Below, one piece after another: positions 35,290 through 44,268 of a DNA stretch of 54,439 nt. The DNA comes from Mycobacterium paraffinicum (lineage in GTDB: Bacteria; Actinomycetota; Actinomycetes; Mycobacteriales; Mycobacteriaceae), in the NCBI RefSeq assembly GCF_001907675.1, contig NZ_MPNT01000036.1, positions 1 to 54,439 on the forward strand, given 5' to 3'. The position numbers and the translations under genes are program-made. The notes below the pieces were generated by a model. It was not told the DNA's origin. It was given only the letters and a program-made list of their open reading frames with translations, and searched no databases. Within the stretch, counting starts at the first letter, position 1. Every line of letters starts with the position of its first letter.

Positions 35290-36222
35290 ATGCCACGCAC
35301 AGACCACGACAGCTGGGATCTGGCCACCAGCGTGGGTTCGACGGCCACGATGGTGGCCGCGGCCCGAGCGATCGCGACCAAGGCCGACGACCCGCTGATC
35401 GACGACCGCTTCGCCGAACCGCTGGTTCGCGCCGTCGGAGTGGACTTCTTCACACGATGGGTCGACGGCGACCTCGCCGCCGCTGACGTCGACGACCACG
35501 AATCCGGCTGGAAGCTCGAGCACATGCCCTTGGCGATGGCCGCCCGCACCCGGTTCTTCGACGCGTTCTTCCTCGACGCTGCGAAGGCCGGGATCCGTCA
35601 GGCCGTGATTCTGGCCTCCGGCCTGGACGCGCGCGCCTACCGGTTGCCGTGGCCCGCCGACATGACGGTCTTCGAGATCGACCAGCCGGAGGTGATCGAA
35701 TTCAAGACCACCACCCTGGCGGAGTTGGGTGCCGCCCCGCAGGCGGACTTGCGCACCGTGGCCATTGATTTGCGTCGAGACTGGCCCACGGCTCTGGTGG
35801 ACGCCGGCTTTGACAAGAGCCGTCCGACCGCGTGGATCGCGGAGGGTCTGCTCGGGTACCTGCCGCCCGAGGCTCAGGACCGCTTGCTGGACAACATCTC
35901 CGCGCTGAGTGCCGAGGGCAGCAGGCTGGCCGTCGAAGCGATCCCGGACCGGCCGCAGCAAGACGTCGAGAAAGCCCGCGAGATGATGCGCAGGGCCACC
36001 GCCAAATGGCGCGACCACGGCTTCGAGTTGGATTGGGAGGAACTGGGTTTCGAGGGTGAGCGCAACGACGTCGCCGACTACCTGAAGAACCTCGGCTGGC
36101 GGACGGTCGGCAAGCAGATGAGCGAACTGCTGGCCGGCAGTGGGTTGGCGGCGATTCCTCAGACCAACGACTCGGTGTCCGTCGCCGACACGATCTACTA
36201 CAGCTCGGTTCTGGACGGATGA
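35290..36222 (+). CDS. SAM-dependent methyltransferase, leucine carboxyl methyltransferase-like (TIGR00027 type)
   Basis: This encodes 310 residues with the standard mycobacterial N-terminus ([20 protein letters not shown]), [13 protein letters not shown], the SAM motif [14 protein letters not shown], the acidic strand FEIDQPEV, and [15 protein letters not shown]. It is a fuller match to the family than the paralogue at 161-1069. The ATG at 35290 is preceded by AAGGGGACAG. The next methyltransferase gene overlaps its stop as ATGA, so both are probably made together. Substrates are unknown. Confidence 0.93.
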   Translation: MPRTDHDSWDLATSVGSTATMVAAARAIATKADDPLIDDRFAEPLVRAVGVDFFTRWVDGDLAAADVDDHESGWKLEHMPLAMAARTRFFDAFFLDAAKAGIRQAVILASGLDARAYRLPWPADMTVFEIDQPEVIEFKTTTLAELGAAPQADLRTVAIDLRRDWPTALVDAGFDKSRPTAWIAEGLLGYLPPEAQDRLLDNISALSAEGSRLAVEAIPDRPQQDVEKAREMMRRATAKWRDHGFELDWEELGFEGERNDVADYLKNLGWRTVGKQMSELLAGSGLAAIPQTNDSVSVADTIYYSSVLDG

Positions 36223-36854
36223 CGGAGCCGAGTCGCAGAGGGCTCAACGACGCGGTCACGCGGCTGTGGGGCGTCCTGGCCCCGGTCTACGACCTGCCGT
36301 TCCTGCAGCGGTGGGTATACCGTCCGCCGCACGATGAGGTGATAGCCCAGCTGCGCGCGCACCACGCCCGCAAGATTGCTGATATCGCCTGCGGCACAGG
36401 AATTCTCAGTGATCGCATCGCCCGCGAGCTCCGGCCCGACGAAATCTACGGTGTCGACATGTCCGACGGCATGCTCGGCCAGGCGCGCGCCAGAACGGAC
36501 GCGGTGCAGTGGTTGCACGGCCCGGCGGAGCGGCTGCCGTTCGACGACGGGGCTCTCGACGCGGTGGTGACCACCTCGGCGTTTCACTTCTTCGACCAGC
36601 CGGCGGCGTTGCGCGAATTCCACCGCGTGCTGGCGCCCGGTGGACTGGTGGCCGTTGCGGCCCTGAGCGCGCGGCAACCGCGACTGCAAGCCCCCTCGGC
36701 CAATAGGTGGAAGCCGCAACACAATGCGTCGCCGGCGGAGATGCGGGCGATGTTCGAAGACGCCGGGTTCGTTATCAGCGAGCAGCGCCGGATCCCGCGA
36801 CCGGTCTGGACCCGCGTCATTTCCGACCTGATCACCGTCGGCGTCAAGAACTGA
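36219..36854 (+). CDS. class I SAM-dependent methyltransferase (Methyltransf_11 type)
   Basis: This encodes 211 residues with [15 protein letters not shown] as SAM motif [11 protein letters not shown] as the acidic strand, [20 protein letters not shown] and the late [16 protein letters not shown]. This is the ubiquinone/menaquinone-type methyltransferase fold acting on small molecules or lipids. Its ATG overlaps the stop of the preceding methyltransferase gene by 4 nt, indicating coupled translation of two unrelated methyltransferases. That may mean consecutive methylation of one metabolite, but the sequence cannot prove it. Confidence 0.9.
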   Translation: MTEPSRRGLNDAVTRLWGVLAPVYDLPFLQRWVYRPPHDEVIAQLRAHHARKIADIACGTGILSDRIARELRPDEIYGVDMSDGMLGQARARTDAVQWLHGPAERLPFDDGALDAVVTTSAFHFFDQPAALREFHRVLAPGGLVAVAALSARQPRLQAPSANRWKPQHNASPAEMRAMFEDAGFVISEQRRIPRPVWTRVISDLITVGVKN

Positions 36855-36861
36855 GCGACCG

Positions 36862-37197
36862 TCAGGCGGCCAGCCTGCTCGCGATGCGAGGAGCGGATCG
36901 CGAGAAGTGCTCGCAGCGGCCGGTGTACACGACACGCGAGGGTCGGTAAGTGGGCACGTGACGGGTGACCGTGACGGCATGCGGCCGGACGTGGCGTTCC
37001 TGTCCGCGCTCAGCCGTCCGTTCGATGACGTCGGTGGCGATCCACCCGGCGCCGAATAGCGCCGACGCGACGCCGAACTGAAGCGGCGAGCCGGCGGCAA
37101 GCGCGGTCAAAGCGCAGATTCCAGAAACCACGGCGACGAGAAGTGTGCCCAGGTAGAGGAGCGTCACGCGCGGGTCTCGCGCAGGCCGCATCGACAT
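36862..37197 (-). CDS. small two-helix membrane protein
   Basis: This encodes 111 residues with two hydrophobic segments (LLYLGTLLVAVVSGICALTA and LQFGVASALFGAGWIATDVI) and an Arg/His-rich C-terminal half, predicted cytoplasmic. The ATG at 37197 is chosen because GAGGAGG lies just upstream; the longer frame to 37287 lacks such a site. I do not recognise a family. It converges with the methyltransferase gene, 7 bp apart. Confidence 0.68.
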   Translation of the reverse strand: MSMRPARDPRVTLLYLGTLLVAVVSGICALTALAAGSPLQFGVASALFGAGWIATDVIERTAERGQERHVRPHAVTVTRHVPTYRPSRVVYTGRCEHFSRSAPRIASRLAA

Positions 37198-37440
37198 CGC
37201 GCCTCCTCGTAGGTCGATTGTTTTGGTGCGGAAATCCGAACCGTGACCTCCATGTTTCGTTATCGAGACATGCCGATCGAGGGCCATACGGCATCTATGG
37301 CATGGCGTAGGACCCTGACCGGGGGGTCAAAAGTCCCACCGCGAGGTAATCCGCTTCATGTCGTGTCCGCACGCCGGGATGGCGTAAAGCTCTGCGGGTC
37401 AGTCTGATTCGCCATGCCGGCTACCGGGCCGACAGCACGA

Positions 37441-37472
37441 ACGCCCGCCTCGCCGAGTGGCGAAGCGGGCGT
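37441..37472 (-). terminator. strong hairpin after the collagen-like gene
   Basis: ACGCCCGC (37441-37448) pairs perfectly with GCGGGCGT (37465-37472), and inside this TCGCC pairs with GGCGA around a GAGT loop. It lies 15 bp past the stop of the minus-strand collagen-like gene and has no T-tract, as is common for mycobacterial terminators. The remaining bases from 37198 to 37440 show nothing I can assign. Confidence 0.6.
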
Positions 37473-37486
37473 CGTCTTACTGCTGT

Positions 37487-38137
37487 TTACAGCGGAATCC
37501 AGACTCCGAAGAACCAGAAGCCCCACTGATTGAAGCCGGGGTCCCACACGGGAGTCTCCTCATAGCCCCAGTAGTTGATCGGACCGTATCCCCAGTATCC
37601 ACCGGGCGGGGGGAGCGGCCGGTCCCACGCGGGTCGTGGCGGCGCACCGGGTCCCCAGGGCGCCGGCCCGTCACCCCATGGGGCGCCACGGAAGTAGCCG
37701 CGTTGGGGATCTCCGTGCCAAGGGCCACCGGGTCCGCCCGGGCCGCCGGGACCGCCGGGACCGCCTGGGTGGTCAGGCCCGCCCGGGCCGCCGGGTCCGC
37801 CCGGATGATCGGGTCCGCCGGGACCGCCGGGACCACCCGGCCCACCAGGTCCGCCCTGAGGCCCGCCCGGACCGCCGGGACCGTTGGGGCCCCCCGGGTG
37901 GCCGGGACCGCCGGGACCACCCGGACCACCCGGACCACCCGGACCGCCGGGACCTCCCGGATCACCGGGTGCGTTGGGTGGGTGAATGCCCGCGGGAGCG
38001 GGTGCGCCATGGTTGCCGGCCGGGCCAGGCGGCGGCCCGCCCGGAGCAGCGCTGGCCGCACCGGCCCCCATGCCCAATGCCGCAGCGCTCAGCGCGCCGG
38101 CCACGGTCATCCCCCCAAGAAATTGCTTGAATTTCAT
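37487..38137 (-). CDS. secreted collagen-like Gly-Pro-rich protein
   Basis: This encodes 216 residues: a signal peptide (cleavage after ASA near residue 30), a Pro/Gly region, a collagen-like block (about residues 57-139) of PGG triplets with occasional Asp, His, Asn and Gln, and a C-terminal domain of about 75 residues rich in Trp, Tyr, Phe and Pro that ends GVWIPL. The aromatic C-terminus could bind the envelope or another surface; this is inference. The ATG at 38137 follows AAGGACT. A strong hairpin lies just downstream. Low-complexity coding DNA like this is prone to length change. Confidence 0.78.
   Translation of the reverse strand: MKFKQFLGGMTVAGALSAAALGMGAGAASAAPGGPPPGPAGNHGAPAPAGIHPPNAPGDPGGPGGPGGPGGPGGPGGPGHPGGPNGPGGPGGPQGGPGGPGGPGGPGGPDHPGGPGGPGGPDHPGGPGGPGGPGGPGGPWHGDPQRGYFRGAPWGDGPAPWGPGAPPRPAWDRPLPPPGGYWGYGPINYWGYEETPVWDPGFNQWGFWFFGVWIPL
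37721..37969 (-). repeat. GC-rich low-complexity repeat encoding Gly-Gly-Pro triplets
   Basis: Imperfect 9-bp units encoding PGG run through this stretch, broken by His, Asp, Asn and Gln codons. A shorter block of the same kind occurs at 35110-35202 in a different gene on the other strand. Such tracts are candidates for slippage and for assembly error. Confidence 0.75.
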
Positions 38138-38447
38138 AGTCCTTCACCTGTCTAGCCACTAGTGAATTCCTCGGAATCCCCCCTTACATCACCCGACCGT
38201 AGATAGCTTGCCTATGCAACGGCTGTGAGGGGCCCATGCGGAGCTTTTGGGCGTTCATGCCGCACCTCGACATCACGGAAGGCCTCGGAACCGCCAAACA
38301 GAGATCACTGCGACCCGCGACGGCGCGTCGCAGCAGGCGTTTACGTGTCGCCGGTCGACAGCAGCCTGACGCGGCACCTTTAGGTAGCCCGACGAGCCGG
38401 CGTAAGCCCTTTGGCAAGGCTATGTTTGCTGGTTCTGCGGATCTTTC
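38138..38447. other. 310-bp intergenic region
   Basis: This region separates the divergent collagen-like and VIT genes, so both promoters should lie here. A partial dyad GCGACCCGCGACGGCGCGTCGC is near 38310. No open frame in it looks coding and I see no recognisable riboswitch. Confidence 0.4.
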
Positions 38448-39185
38448 ATGTATATCGTTGCGGCCGTGTCGAGCCGGTCGCATCCCCATCCGTCCGAACC
38501 GCATGTGGGTTCGGTGTCATCGAAGTTGAACTGGCTGCGCGCCGGAGTCCTGGGCGCCAACGACGGGATCGTGTCCACTGCGGGCATCGTGGTGGGTGTC
38601 GCGGCCGCGACGGTGGAACGCGCACCGGTATTAACCGCCGGTACCGCGGGGCTGGTGGCCGGCGCGGTGTCGATGGCGCTGGGCGAATACGTCTCGGTCA
38701 GCACCCAACGTGACACCGAGAAGGCGCTGCTGCACAAGGAACGCGAGGAGCTGCGCGACGACCCGGTGGCCGAGTTGGACGAGCTCGCCGCCCTGTATGA
38801 GGCGAAAGGCCTGACGGCGGCGACCGCCCGCACCGTCGCCGAGGAACTCACCGACCACAATCCGCTCCTCGCCCACGCCGAAGTCGAACTGGGCATCAAT
38901 CCCGAGGAGCTGACCAACCCCTGGCAGGCAGCGTCGTCTTCGGCGTTGTCGTTCGCAATCGGGGCCCTCCTGCCGTTGATCGCGATCCTGGTTCCGCCGG
39001 CGGCGTGGAGGATCCCGGTCACGGTCGCGGCGGTGCTCGTCGCGCTGGTGATCACCGGGGCGGTGTCGGCCGGTTTGGGGGGAGCGCCCAAGGGTCGCGC
39101 GGTGCTCCGCAACGTCATCGGAGGCGGTCTCGCTTTGGCGATCACATACGTGATCGGCCACCTGGTGGGCGCAGCGATCGCCTGA
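38448..39185 (+). CDS. VIT1/CCC1-family iron/manganese transporter
   Basis: This encodes 245 residues of the vacuolar iron transporter family. It has the motif LRAGVLGANDGIVSTAGIVVGV in the first helix, a second helix ending AGAVSMALGEYVSVSTQRD, a charged metal-binding cytoplasmic region (EREELRDDPVAELDELAALY) and three C-terminal helices. The family exports Fe2+ or Mn2+ from the cytoplasm by proton exchange. The ATG at 38448 or the GTG at 38466 may be the start; neither has a clear ribosome-binding site. A partial resemblance to an iron box upstream is too weak to call. Confidence 0.9.
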   Translation: MYIVAAVSSRSHPHPSEPHVGSVSSKLNWLRAGVLGANDGIVSTAGIVVGVAAATVERAPVLTAGTAGLVAGAVSMALGEYVSVSTQRDTEKALLHKEREELRDDPVAELDELAALYEAKGLTAATARTVAEELTDHNPLLAHAEVELGINPEELTNPWQAASSSALSFAIGALLPLIAILVPPAAWRIPVTVAAVLVALVITGAVSAGLGGAPKGRAVLRNVIGGGLALAITYVIGHLVGAAIA

Positions 39186-39307
39186 GGGGCGGCCCGGAAA
39201 TACTGACCCGAATGGGCTCGACCCGCGGCGACCGGGACTGGTAACTGTAATATCTACTGTTGCCATCCTCAGATGAGGGATCCCAACTCCGGGCGGAGCG
39301 TCGTGCA

Positions 39308-40153
39308 TTGACCGAAACGAATCTCGCGCCGGATGACGTCGATTCGGCGGCGCAGGCGCCGTACTTCCTGCGCGACGAAACCCGTTTCGTGCCAAACCAG
39401 ATCGCGCGTGGTGGGTGGGGCCCGTCGCTCAGCGGGCATGTCGTCGGCGGACTCCTCGGGTGGGCGGTGGAACGCGCGGTCGATGATCCGGAACTGCAAC
39501 CCGCCCGGCTGACCGTCGACCTTCCCGCCCCGGTCGCGCTGGAACCCATGGAGGTGCGCACCACCGTGCACCACGACCGGCGGCGGCTGCGGCTCGTCGA
39601 GGTCGTCCTCACCCAGCATGGCGCCCCAGTCGCGCGGGGCAGCGCGCTGTTTCTGCGGCGCGGACCGCAGCCAGAGGGGCGGGTATGGTCGCCGAACCCG
39701 CAGATGCCGCCGCTGCCCATCGAGGATGGCGCCCAACCCACGCTCTTCATGCGCACCTATGGCTGGGGCACCGAACTGCAGAATCGCGACCCCGAATGGG
39801 TCGACCCCTCCGGCCCGAAATACACCTGGCTGCATGAGACACGCTCGCTCATCGACGACGAACCGCTCAGCCCCTTCACCCGCGCCGCCATGGCGGCCGA
39901 TATCACCGCCTCCCTGGCTAATTGGGGCACAAACGGTTTGCAATTCATCAACGCCGACTACACGCTCACGCTGAGCCGACTGCCGGAAGGCCCAAACATC
40001 GGCATGGCCTCGCTGACCCATTACAGCCACGACGGAGTGGCCACCGGTTCGGCCGTACTGGTCGACTGCAAGGGTCCCATCGGCAGCGGCGTGTCGGTTG
40101 CGATAGCGCACTCCGGATTCCGCCCGACGCAGGTCAATCCGACGAACGAATGA
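39308..40153 (+). CDS. acyl-CoA thioesterase-like protein (TesB/double hotdog)
   Basis: This encodes about 281 residues with two hotdog-like halves. Signatures include RGGWGPSLSGHVVGGLLGWAV near the start, LTVDLPAPVALEPMEVRTTV, VARGSALFLRRG, and in the second half FTRAAMAADITASLANWG and NADYTLTLSRLP. This is the TesB-like mycobacterial thioesterase family acting on acyl-CoA. The start is uncertain: I use the TTG at 39308 with GGCGGAG upstream, while a TTG at 39260 is also possible. Its stop overlaps the ATG of an acyl-CoA ligase by 4 nt, so the two act in one transcript, probably on the same acyl group in opposite directions or in sequence. Confidence 0.85.
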   Translation: MTETNLAPDDVDSAAQAPYFLRDETRFVPNQIARGGWGPSLSGHVVGGLLGWAVERAVDDPELQPARLTVDLPAPVALEPMEVRTTVHHDRRRLRLVEVVLTQHGAPVARGSALFLRRGPQPEGRVWSPNPQMPPLPIEDGAQPTLFMRTYGWGTELQNRDPEWVDPSGPKYTWLHETRSLIDDEPLSPFTRAAMAADITASLANWGTNGLQFINADYTLTLSRLPEGPNIGMASLTHYSHDGVATGSAVLVDCKGPIGSGVSVAIAHSGFRPTQVNPTNE

Positions 40154-41700
40154 GCATCGGGAGTGACGTCACCTACTGGCGGCTGATCGCCGATGCGGCG
40201 CGGGCGGGATCGCCCCGGCCATTGCTCGCCGACGATCACGGGCGCACGCTCTCCGCGCGGCAATTCCACGACGCCGCCTGCGCGACGGCCGCCGCTTTCG
40301 CGGCGCGCGGGATCCGCGCGGGAACCGTCGTGTCGTGGCAGTTGCCGACCACGCTGGAGACCATGGTCGTCATGGCGGCGCTGGCCCGGCTGGGCGCGGT
40401 GCAAAACCCGATCATCCCGATACTGCGAGAGCATGAGGTGGGTTTCATCACCGAGCAATTGTCCTCGGAATACCTCGTGGTGCCCGATCTTTGGCGCGGG
40501 TTCGATCACGGCGCCCTGGCGCGCGGCTTGGCCGCGGCCCGGGGCTTAGAGGTCATCACCGTCGATTTGGCGACGCCCCCGGTCGGCGGCGAGCTTCGGC
40601 TGCCCCAGGCCGACACCGGTGCGCTCCCGTCGCCGCCGGCTTCGGCCGGCGATGCGCGATGGGTCTACTATTCGTCGGGAACCACCGCGGCGCCCAAAGG
40701 AATTCGTCATACCGACGCATCGGTGATGGCCGGCGCGACCGGGCTGGTCGAGGCGATCGGCATCAACGGCGACGACGTCGACCCCATCGCTTTTCCGGTC
40801 GCGCACATCGGCGGCGCGGTGATGCTGGCCGCCGGGCTGCGGACCGGCATGCGGTTGGCGCTGTTCGAGGTATTCGACCCGCCGACGACACCGTTCTCCA
40901 TCGCGTCGCACAACCCGACCTTCCTGGGCACGGCGACGCCGTTCTTTGTCGGCTTCCTCGAAGCCCAGCGGGCCCACGGCGACCAACCGCTGTTCCCATT
41001 CCTGCGCGGCTGCCTGGCCGGCGGCGCACCCATCACCGCCGAGCTCGGCCGCCAGGTCCGGGAAGTGTTCAACCTGCCCGGCATCGCCAACGCGTGGGGG
41101 CTCACCGAATTCCCCGTGGCGGCTTCACCTTCGCTCACCGACACGCCGGACTCGCTCGACCACACCGTCGGCAGGCCGACCCAGGGGGTCAGCGTCCGGG
41201 TGGTCGGCAGCGACGACGCCGAACTGCCCGTCGGGCAGGAAGGTGAGCTGCGGCTCAAGGGGCCGCAATGCTTTCTCGGCTACGCTGACCCCGCACTGGA
41301 CGCCGACGCGTTCGACGATGACGGCTGGCTGCGCACGGGAGATCTCGGGCTCGTCGATCAGGACGGCAATGTCCGCGTGACCGGTCGCATCAAGGATGCG
41401 ATCATCCGCAACGCGGAGAATGTCTCGGCCCTCGAAGTCGAGAACGTGCTGGCCTCCCACCCCGCGGTCGCCGACGTCGCGGTCATCGGCGTTCCCGACC
41501 CGCGCACCGGCGAGCGCGTATGCGCGGTGGTGGTGCCCGCGGCGGCCGGCGGCGTGTCGTTGGAATCGCTGGTGCAGCATTGCCATTCGAGCGGGTTGAG
41601 CCGCTACAAACACCCAGAGCGCCTGGTGATCGTTCAAGCGTTGCCGCGCAACCAATTCGGCAAGGTGATCAAGAAAGATCTCCGCGAAGCCTTCGGATGA
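40150..41700 (+). CDS. AMP-forming acyl-CoA synthetase (FadD/cyclohexanecarboxylate-CoA ligase-like)
   Basis: This 516-residue ANL-superfamily enzyme activates a carboxylic acid with ATP and CoA. Visible motifs are the P-loop YYSSGTTAAPKGIRHTD near residue 175, WGLTEFP near residue 315, GWLRTGDLG near 395, GRIKDAIIRNAENVS near 412 and the C-terminal catalytic lysine in QFGKVIKKD. The ATG at 40150 overlaps the thioesterase stop as ATGA; the frame extends upstream only inside the thioesterase gene. The acyl substrate is unknown. Close relatives act on cyclic or medium-chain acids, which fits the thioesterase neighbour. Confidence 0.93.
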   Translation: MSIGSDVTYWRLIADAARAGSPRPLLADDHGRTLSARQFHDAACATAAAFAARGIRAGTVVSWQLPTTLETMVVMAALARLGAVQNPIIPILREHEVGFITEQLSSEYLVVPDLWRGFDHGALARGLAAARGLEVITVDLATPPVGGELRLPQADTGALPSPPASAGDARWVYYSSGTTAAPKGIRHTDASVMAGATGLVEAIGINGDDVDPIAFPVAHIGGAVMLAAGLRTGMRLALFEVFDPPTTPFSIASHNPTFLGTATPFFVGFLEAQRAHGDQPLFPFLRGCLAGGAPITAELGRQVREVFNLPGIANAWGLTEFPVAASPSLTDTPDSLDHTVGRPTQGVSVRVVGSDDAELPVGQEGELRLKGPQCFLGYADPALDADAFDDDGWLRTGDLGLVDQDGNVRVTGRIKDAIIRNAENVSALEVENVLASHPAVADVAVIGVPDPRTGERVCAVVVPAAAGGVSLESLVQHCHSSGLSRYKHPERLVIVQALPRNQFGKVIKKDLREAFG

Positions 41701-41713
41701 TTTTGGCTGAAAG

Positions 41714-42625
41714 CTACGAGAACAGTCCGGGGTTGTCGGCGAAGTATCGCTCGACAGTCAAAGCCGGTTGGCCCGTTAACCTTTCAACGTCATCCGTGGC
41801 CCGGTCGTAGCGGCCCGCCCGGTGCAGCAGCGCCATCGTGGCGAGGTGCTGCTGGAGGTGCGCGGGCAGGTTGAGCGGTTTCAGAACCTCGTCAACCCAA
41901 GTGTCGTGCGGGATATCGGCGCCGGTGATCGGCCTGTGCAACGCGCGGGCATACTGGGCGGCCAATCCATCGATGTCCAGGCTCTCCGGACCCGTCAGTT
42001 CGTAGACCTGCCCCCTGTGCGAGGTCGGGTTCACCAGCACGGTCGAAACGACTCTCGCCACATCGCTGGCGGCGATAGGCGACGTCCGGCCCGTACCGAA
42101 GGGGAGTGGGAGCACGTTGCGCTCCCGTATTGAGCGAACTGCAAACAGCGTAAAGATCGGATTGTCAAGGAAAGTCGTCGGTCTGATGTGTACGACCGGC
42201 ACCCCGGACCAATTCAGCACGTGCTCGGCCAGGAAGTGCAAGCGATGTTGACGAGACTCGCCTGTGCTGGTCAGTGTCATCTGCGAGACCGTCATTTGGG
42301 ACATGTTCACGAGCACTTCGAGGGTGCGCGATTCCAGCGCCGCGGCGCAGATCACCACCGTCGCTTGAAGGTAGTCGGGTGAGACGCTCATGGAAAAGAA
42401 CATGCGATCAACGCCGGCCATGGCGTCGACGACATTCTGCGGATCGGTGAGGTCGCCGACCACCACCTCGGCGCCCATGTCGCGCAATGGATCGGCCCGC
42501 TCGTCGTCGCGGTGCACCAGGGCGCGCACCCGCTCCCCGCGCTGCCGCAGTTGCTCGATCACCAGCCGGCTCACCCCGGCGGTGCCGCCGCCCGCGCCGG
42601 TGACCAGATACAACGGCTCAGTCAT
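41714..42625 (-). CDS. NmrA-like NAD(P)-binding protein
   Basis: This encodes 303 residues of the atypical SDR NmrA/HSCARG group. The dinucleotide motif is LVTGAGGGTAGVSRL, followed by RALVHRDDERADPLRDMG, VVGDLTDPQNV and HIRPTTFLDN. It lacks a clear YxxxK catalytic pair, as is usual in NmrA-like sensors, so it may sense the NADP redox state or act as a quinone reductase-like enzyme. The ATG at 42625 begins the family N-terminus (MTEPLYLVTG). The stop is 13 bp from the convergent ligase gene. Confidence 0.9.
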   Translation of the reverse strand: MTEPLYLVTGAGGGTAGVSRLVIEQLRQRGERVRALVHRDDERADPLRDMGAEVVVGDLTDPQNVVDAMAGVDRMFFSMSVSPDYLQATVVICAAALESRTLEVLVNMSQMTVSQMTLTSTGESRQHRLHFLAEHVLNWSGVPVVHIRPTTFLDNPIFTLFAVRSIRERNVLPLPFGTGRTSPIAASDVARVVSTVLVNPTSHRGQVYELTGPESLDIDGLAAQYARALHRPITGADIPHDTWVDEVLKPLNLPAHLQQHLATMALLHRAGRYDRATDDVERLTGQPALTVERYFADNPGLFS

Positions 42626-42840
42626 AATCGACGACCAACCACGATCAGGCAACCCGGCATTTCATCCTCTGCTCCCGGCGCGTCCAGCCGATAACCAGTG
42701 GTCAAAGTGTAGGCCGTTTACCGCCGACGGCGTAGCGTGCAAAATGCACGCCAGGGATGTCCGTGGGCGCCGTGCCGTGTCCGATGCGCACGGGCGCTAC
42801 ACCGCGTCAGGAACAACCGGACTTCGAACGGAGGCATGGC

Positions 42841-43227
42841 ATGACGTATGCGGGCAAGGACTATTACCCGGTGTGGTTGGACGATCTGGCCGACGATGTC
42901 ACCCTCGAAGCGGCAGCGATGGACGGCACGGCGCACGGAACGAAAGATGTGGGCGCGATCATGGTTGTCGCCCGCGAGCAATATGAGAATCAGGTGTTCA
43001 CTTACGCGGGCCCTTGCGGCGACTACGGATTCGTCGAGGACTACACGGCTGAGGTCCGCGGCGTGCCGACGAGGGTGATCGTTCTCGTTACTTACAACGC
43101 CGCCGGGCAGACTCAGCGCATTGTGGTGAACCACCGGCCACGCAGCGCACTGCTGTCGTTCTCACGCCTGATGCGCGAGAAGTTCGCCGGGACGGCGTTG
43201 GTCAAACACTGGGAAACTACACCGTAG
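42841..43227 (+). CDS. NTF2/SnoaL-like small protein
   Basis: This encodes 128 residues beginning MTYAGKDYYPVWLDDLADDV, with DGTAHGTKDVGAIMVVAREQYENQ and GFVEDYTAEVRGVPTRVIVLV. The helix-strand order and spacing suggest an NTF2/SnoaL-like fold, similar in general plan to the modules of the giant protein but not close in sequence. The ATG at 42841 follows CGGAGG. The nitrilase gene starts 59 bp downstream in the same direction, so they may be cotranscribed. The function is unknown. Confidence 0.7.
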   Translation: MTYAGKDYYPVWLDDLADDVTLEAAAMDGTAHGTKDVGAIMVVAREQYENQVFTYAGPCGDYGFVEDYTAEVRGVPTRVIVLVTYNAAGQTQRIVVNHRPRSALLSFSRLMREKFAGTALVKHWETTP

Positions 43228-43286
43228 TCGCACAACGCTTCTGGCCAGATGCGTTGTGTGCGGACGTCGAGTAAGAGAAGGCCGCT

Positions 43287-44267
43287 ATGACCACAGTCCG
43301 AGCCGCCGCTGTGCAAATCAGCCCGGTACTCTACAGCCGCGAAGGCACGGTGGACAGGGTTGTCGCAAAGATTGACGAATTAGCTTGCCAGGGAGTGAAG
43401 TTCGCGACTTTTCCGGAGACATTCGTTCCGTACTATCCGTACTTCTCGTTTGTACAGCGCCCGTTCGAAATGAGTTCTGAACAATTGAGATTGATGGCTG
43501 AGGCGGTGGCCATACCGTCGCCGGCGACCAACGCAATAGGCGCGGCCGCCCGCCGAGCGGGCATGGTGGTCTCGATAGGGGTGAACGAACGTGCGGGCGG
43601 ATCGCTGTTCAACACCCAGCTGCTTTTCGACGCCGACGGAAGTCTGATTCAGCGGCGCCGCAAGATCAGTCCGACCTACCACGAACGGATGATCTGGGGG
43701 CAAGGCGACGGTAGCGGACTTCGCGCCGTCGACAGCGCCGTCGGCCGCATCGGTCAGTTGGCTTGCTGGGAGCACTACAACCCGCTGGCGCGGTTTGCCT
43801 TGATCGCCGACGGCGAGCAGATCCACTCCGCGATGTTCCCGGGATGCTTCGGTGGCGCATTGTTTGCCGAACAGACTGAGATCAGCGTTCGCAATCACGC
43901 CCTCGAGTCCGGCGGTTTCGTGGTCTGCGCGACCGCCTGGCTCGATGCGGATCAGCAGGCGCGGATCGCCGCCGACACGGGCGGGCCCGTCGAGCCGATC
44001 TCTGATGGCTGCTTCACCGCGATCATCACCCCGCAGGGTGAGCTGCTCGGCGCGCCGGTGCGGTCCGGCGAGGGCGAAGTGGTCGCCGATCTGGACTTCT
44101 CACTGATCGACAGGCGCAAGGCACTGATGGATGCCGGCGGACACTACAGCCGTCCCGAATTGCTCTGTCTCCGAATCGATCATGCGCCCAAGGCGCCCGT
44201 TGAAAGCCAAGACCACGACCACCAGCCCATGGCCGCCCCGGAGGCGAGCGACCACACCGGCCTCTGA
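43287..44267 (+). CDS. nitrilase/carbon-nitrogen hydrolase (aliphatic nitrilase branch)
   Basis: This encodes 326 residues with the complete nitrilase triad: Glu44 in FPETFVPYYPYFS, Lys126 in RRRKISPTYHERMIWGQGDG and Cys160 in ACWEHYNP. The YHERMIWGQGDGSGL segment and the WEHY sequence after the cysteine place it with true nitrilases rather than amidases or N-carbamoyl hydrolases. Expected reaction: nitrile plus water to carboxylic acid and ammonia, possibly through a spiral oligomer. The ATG at 43287 follows GAGAAGG. The C-terminal tail is His/Pro-rich. The natural nitrile is unknown, and the seven-gene Nit1C cluster is not present. Confidence 0.92.
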   Translation: MTTVRAAAVQISPVLYSREGTVDRVVAKIDELACQGVKFATFPETFVPYYPYFSFVQRPFEMSSEQLRLMAEAVAIPSPATNAIGAAARRAGMVVSIGVNERAGGSLFNTQLLFDADGSLIQRRRKISPTYHERMIWGQGDGSGLRAVDSAVGRIGQLACWEHYNPLARFALIADGEQIHSAMFPGCFGGALFAEQTEISVRNHALESGGFVVCATAWLDADQQARIAADTGGPVEPISDGCFTAIITPQGELLGAPVRSGEGEVVADLDFSLIDRRKALMDAGGHYSRPELLCLRIDHAPKAPVESQDHDHQPMAAPEASDHTGL

Positions 44268-44268
44268 C

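Noticed and set aside
37721..37969. regular repeats that could suggest a CRISPR array
   Set aside because: The repeats are direct 9-bp coding triplets without spacers.
38380..38400. possible iron box (TTTAGGTAGCCC) upstream of the VIT gene
   Set aside because: Only one half resembles the IdeR consensus and there is no palindromic second half.
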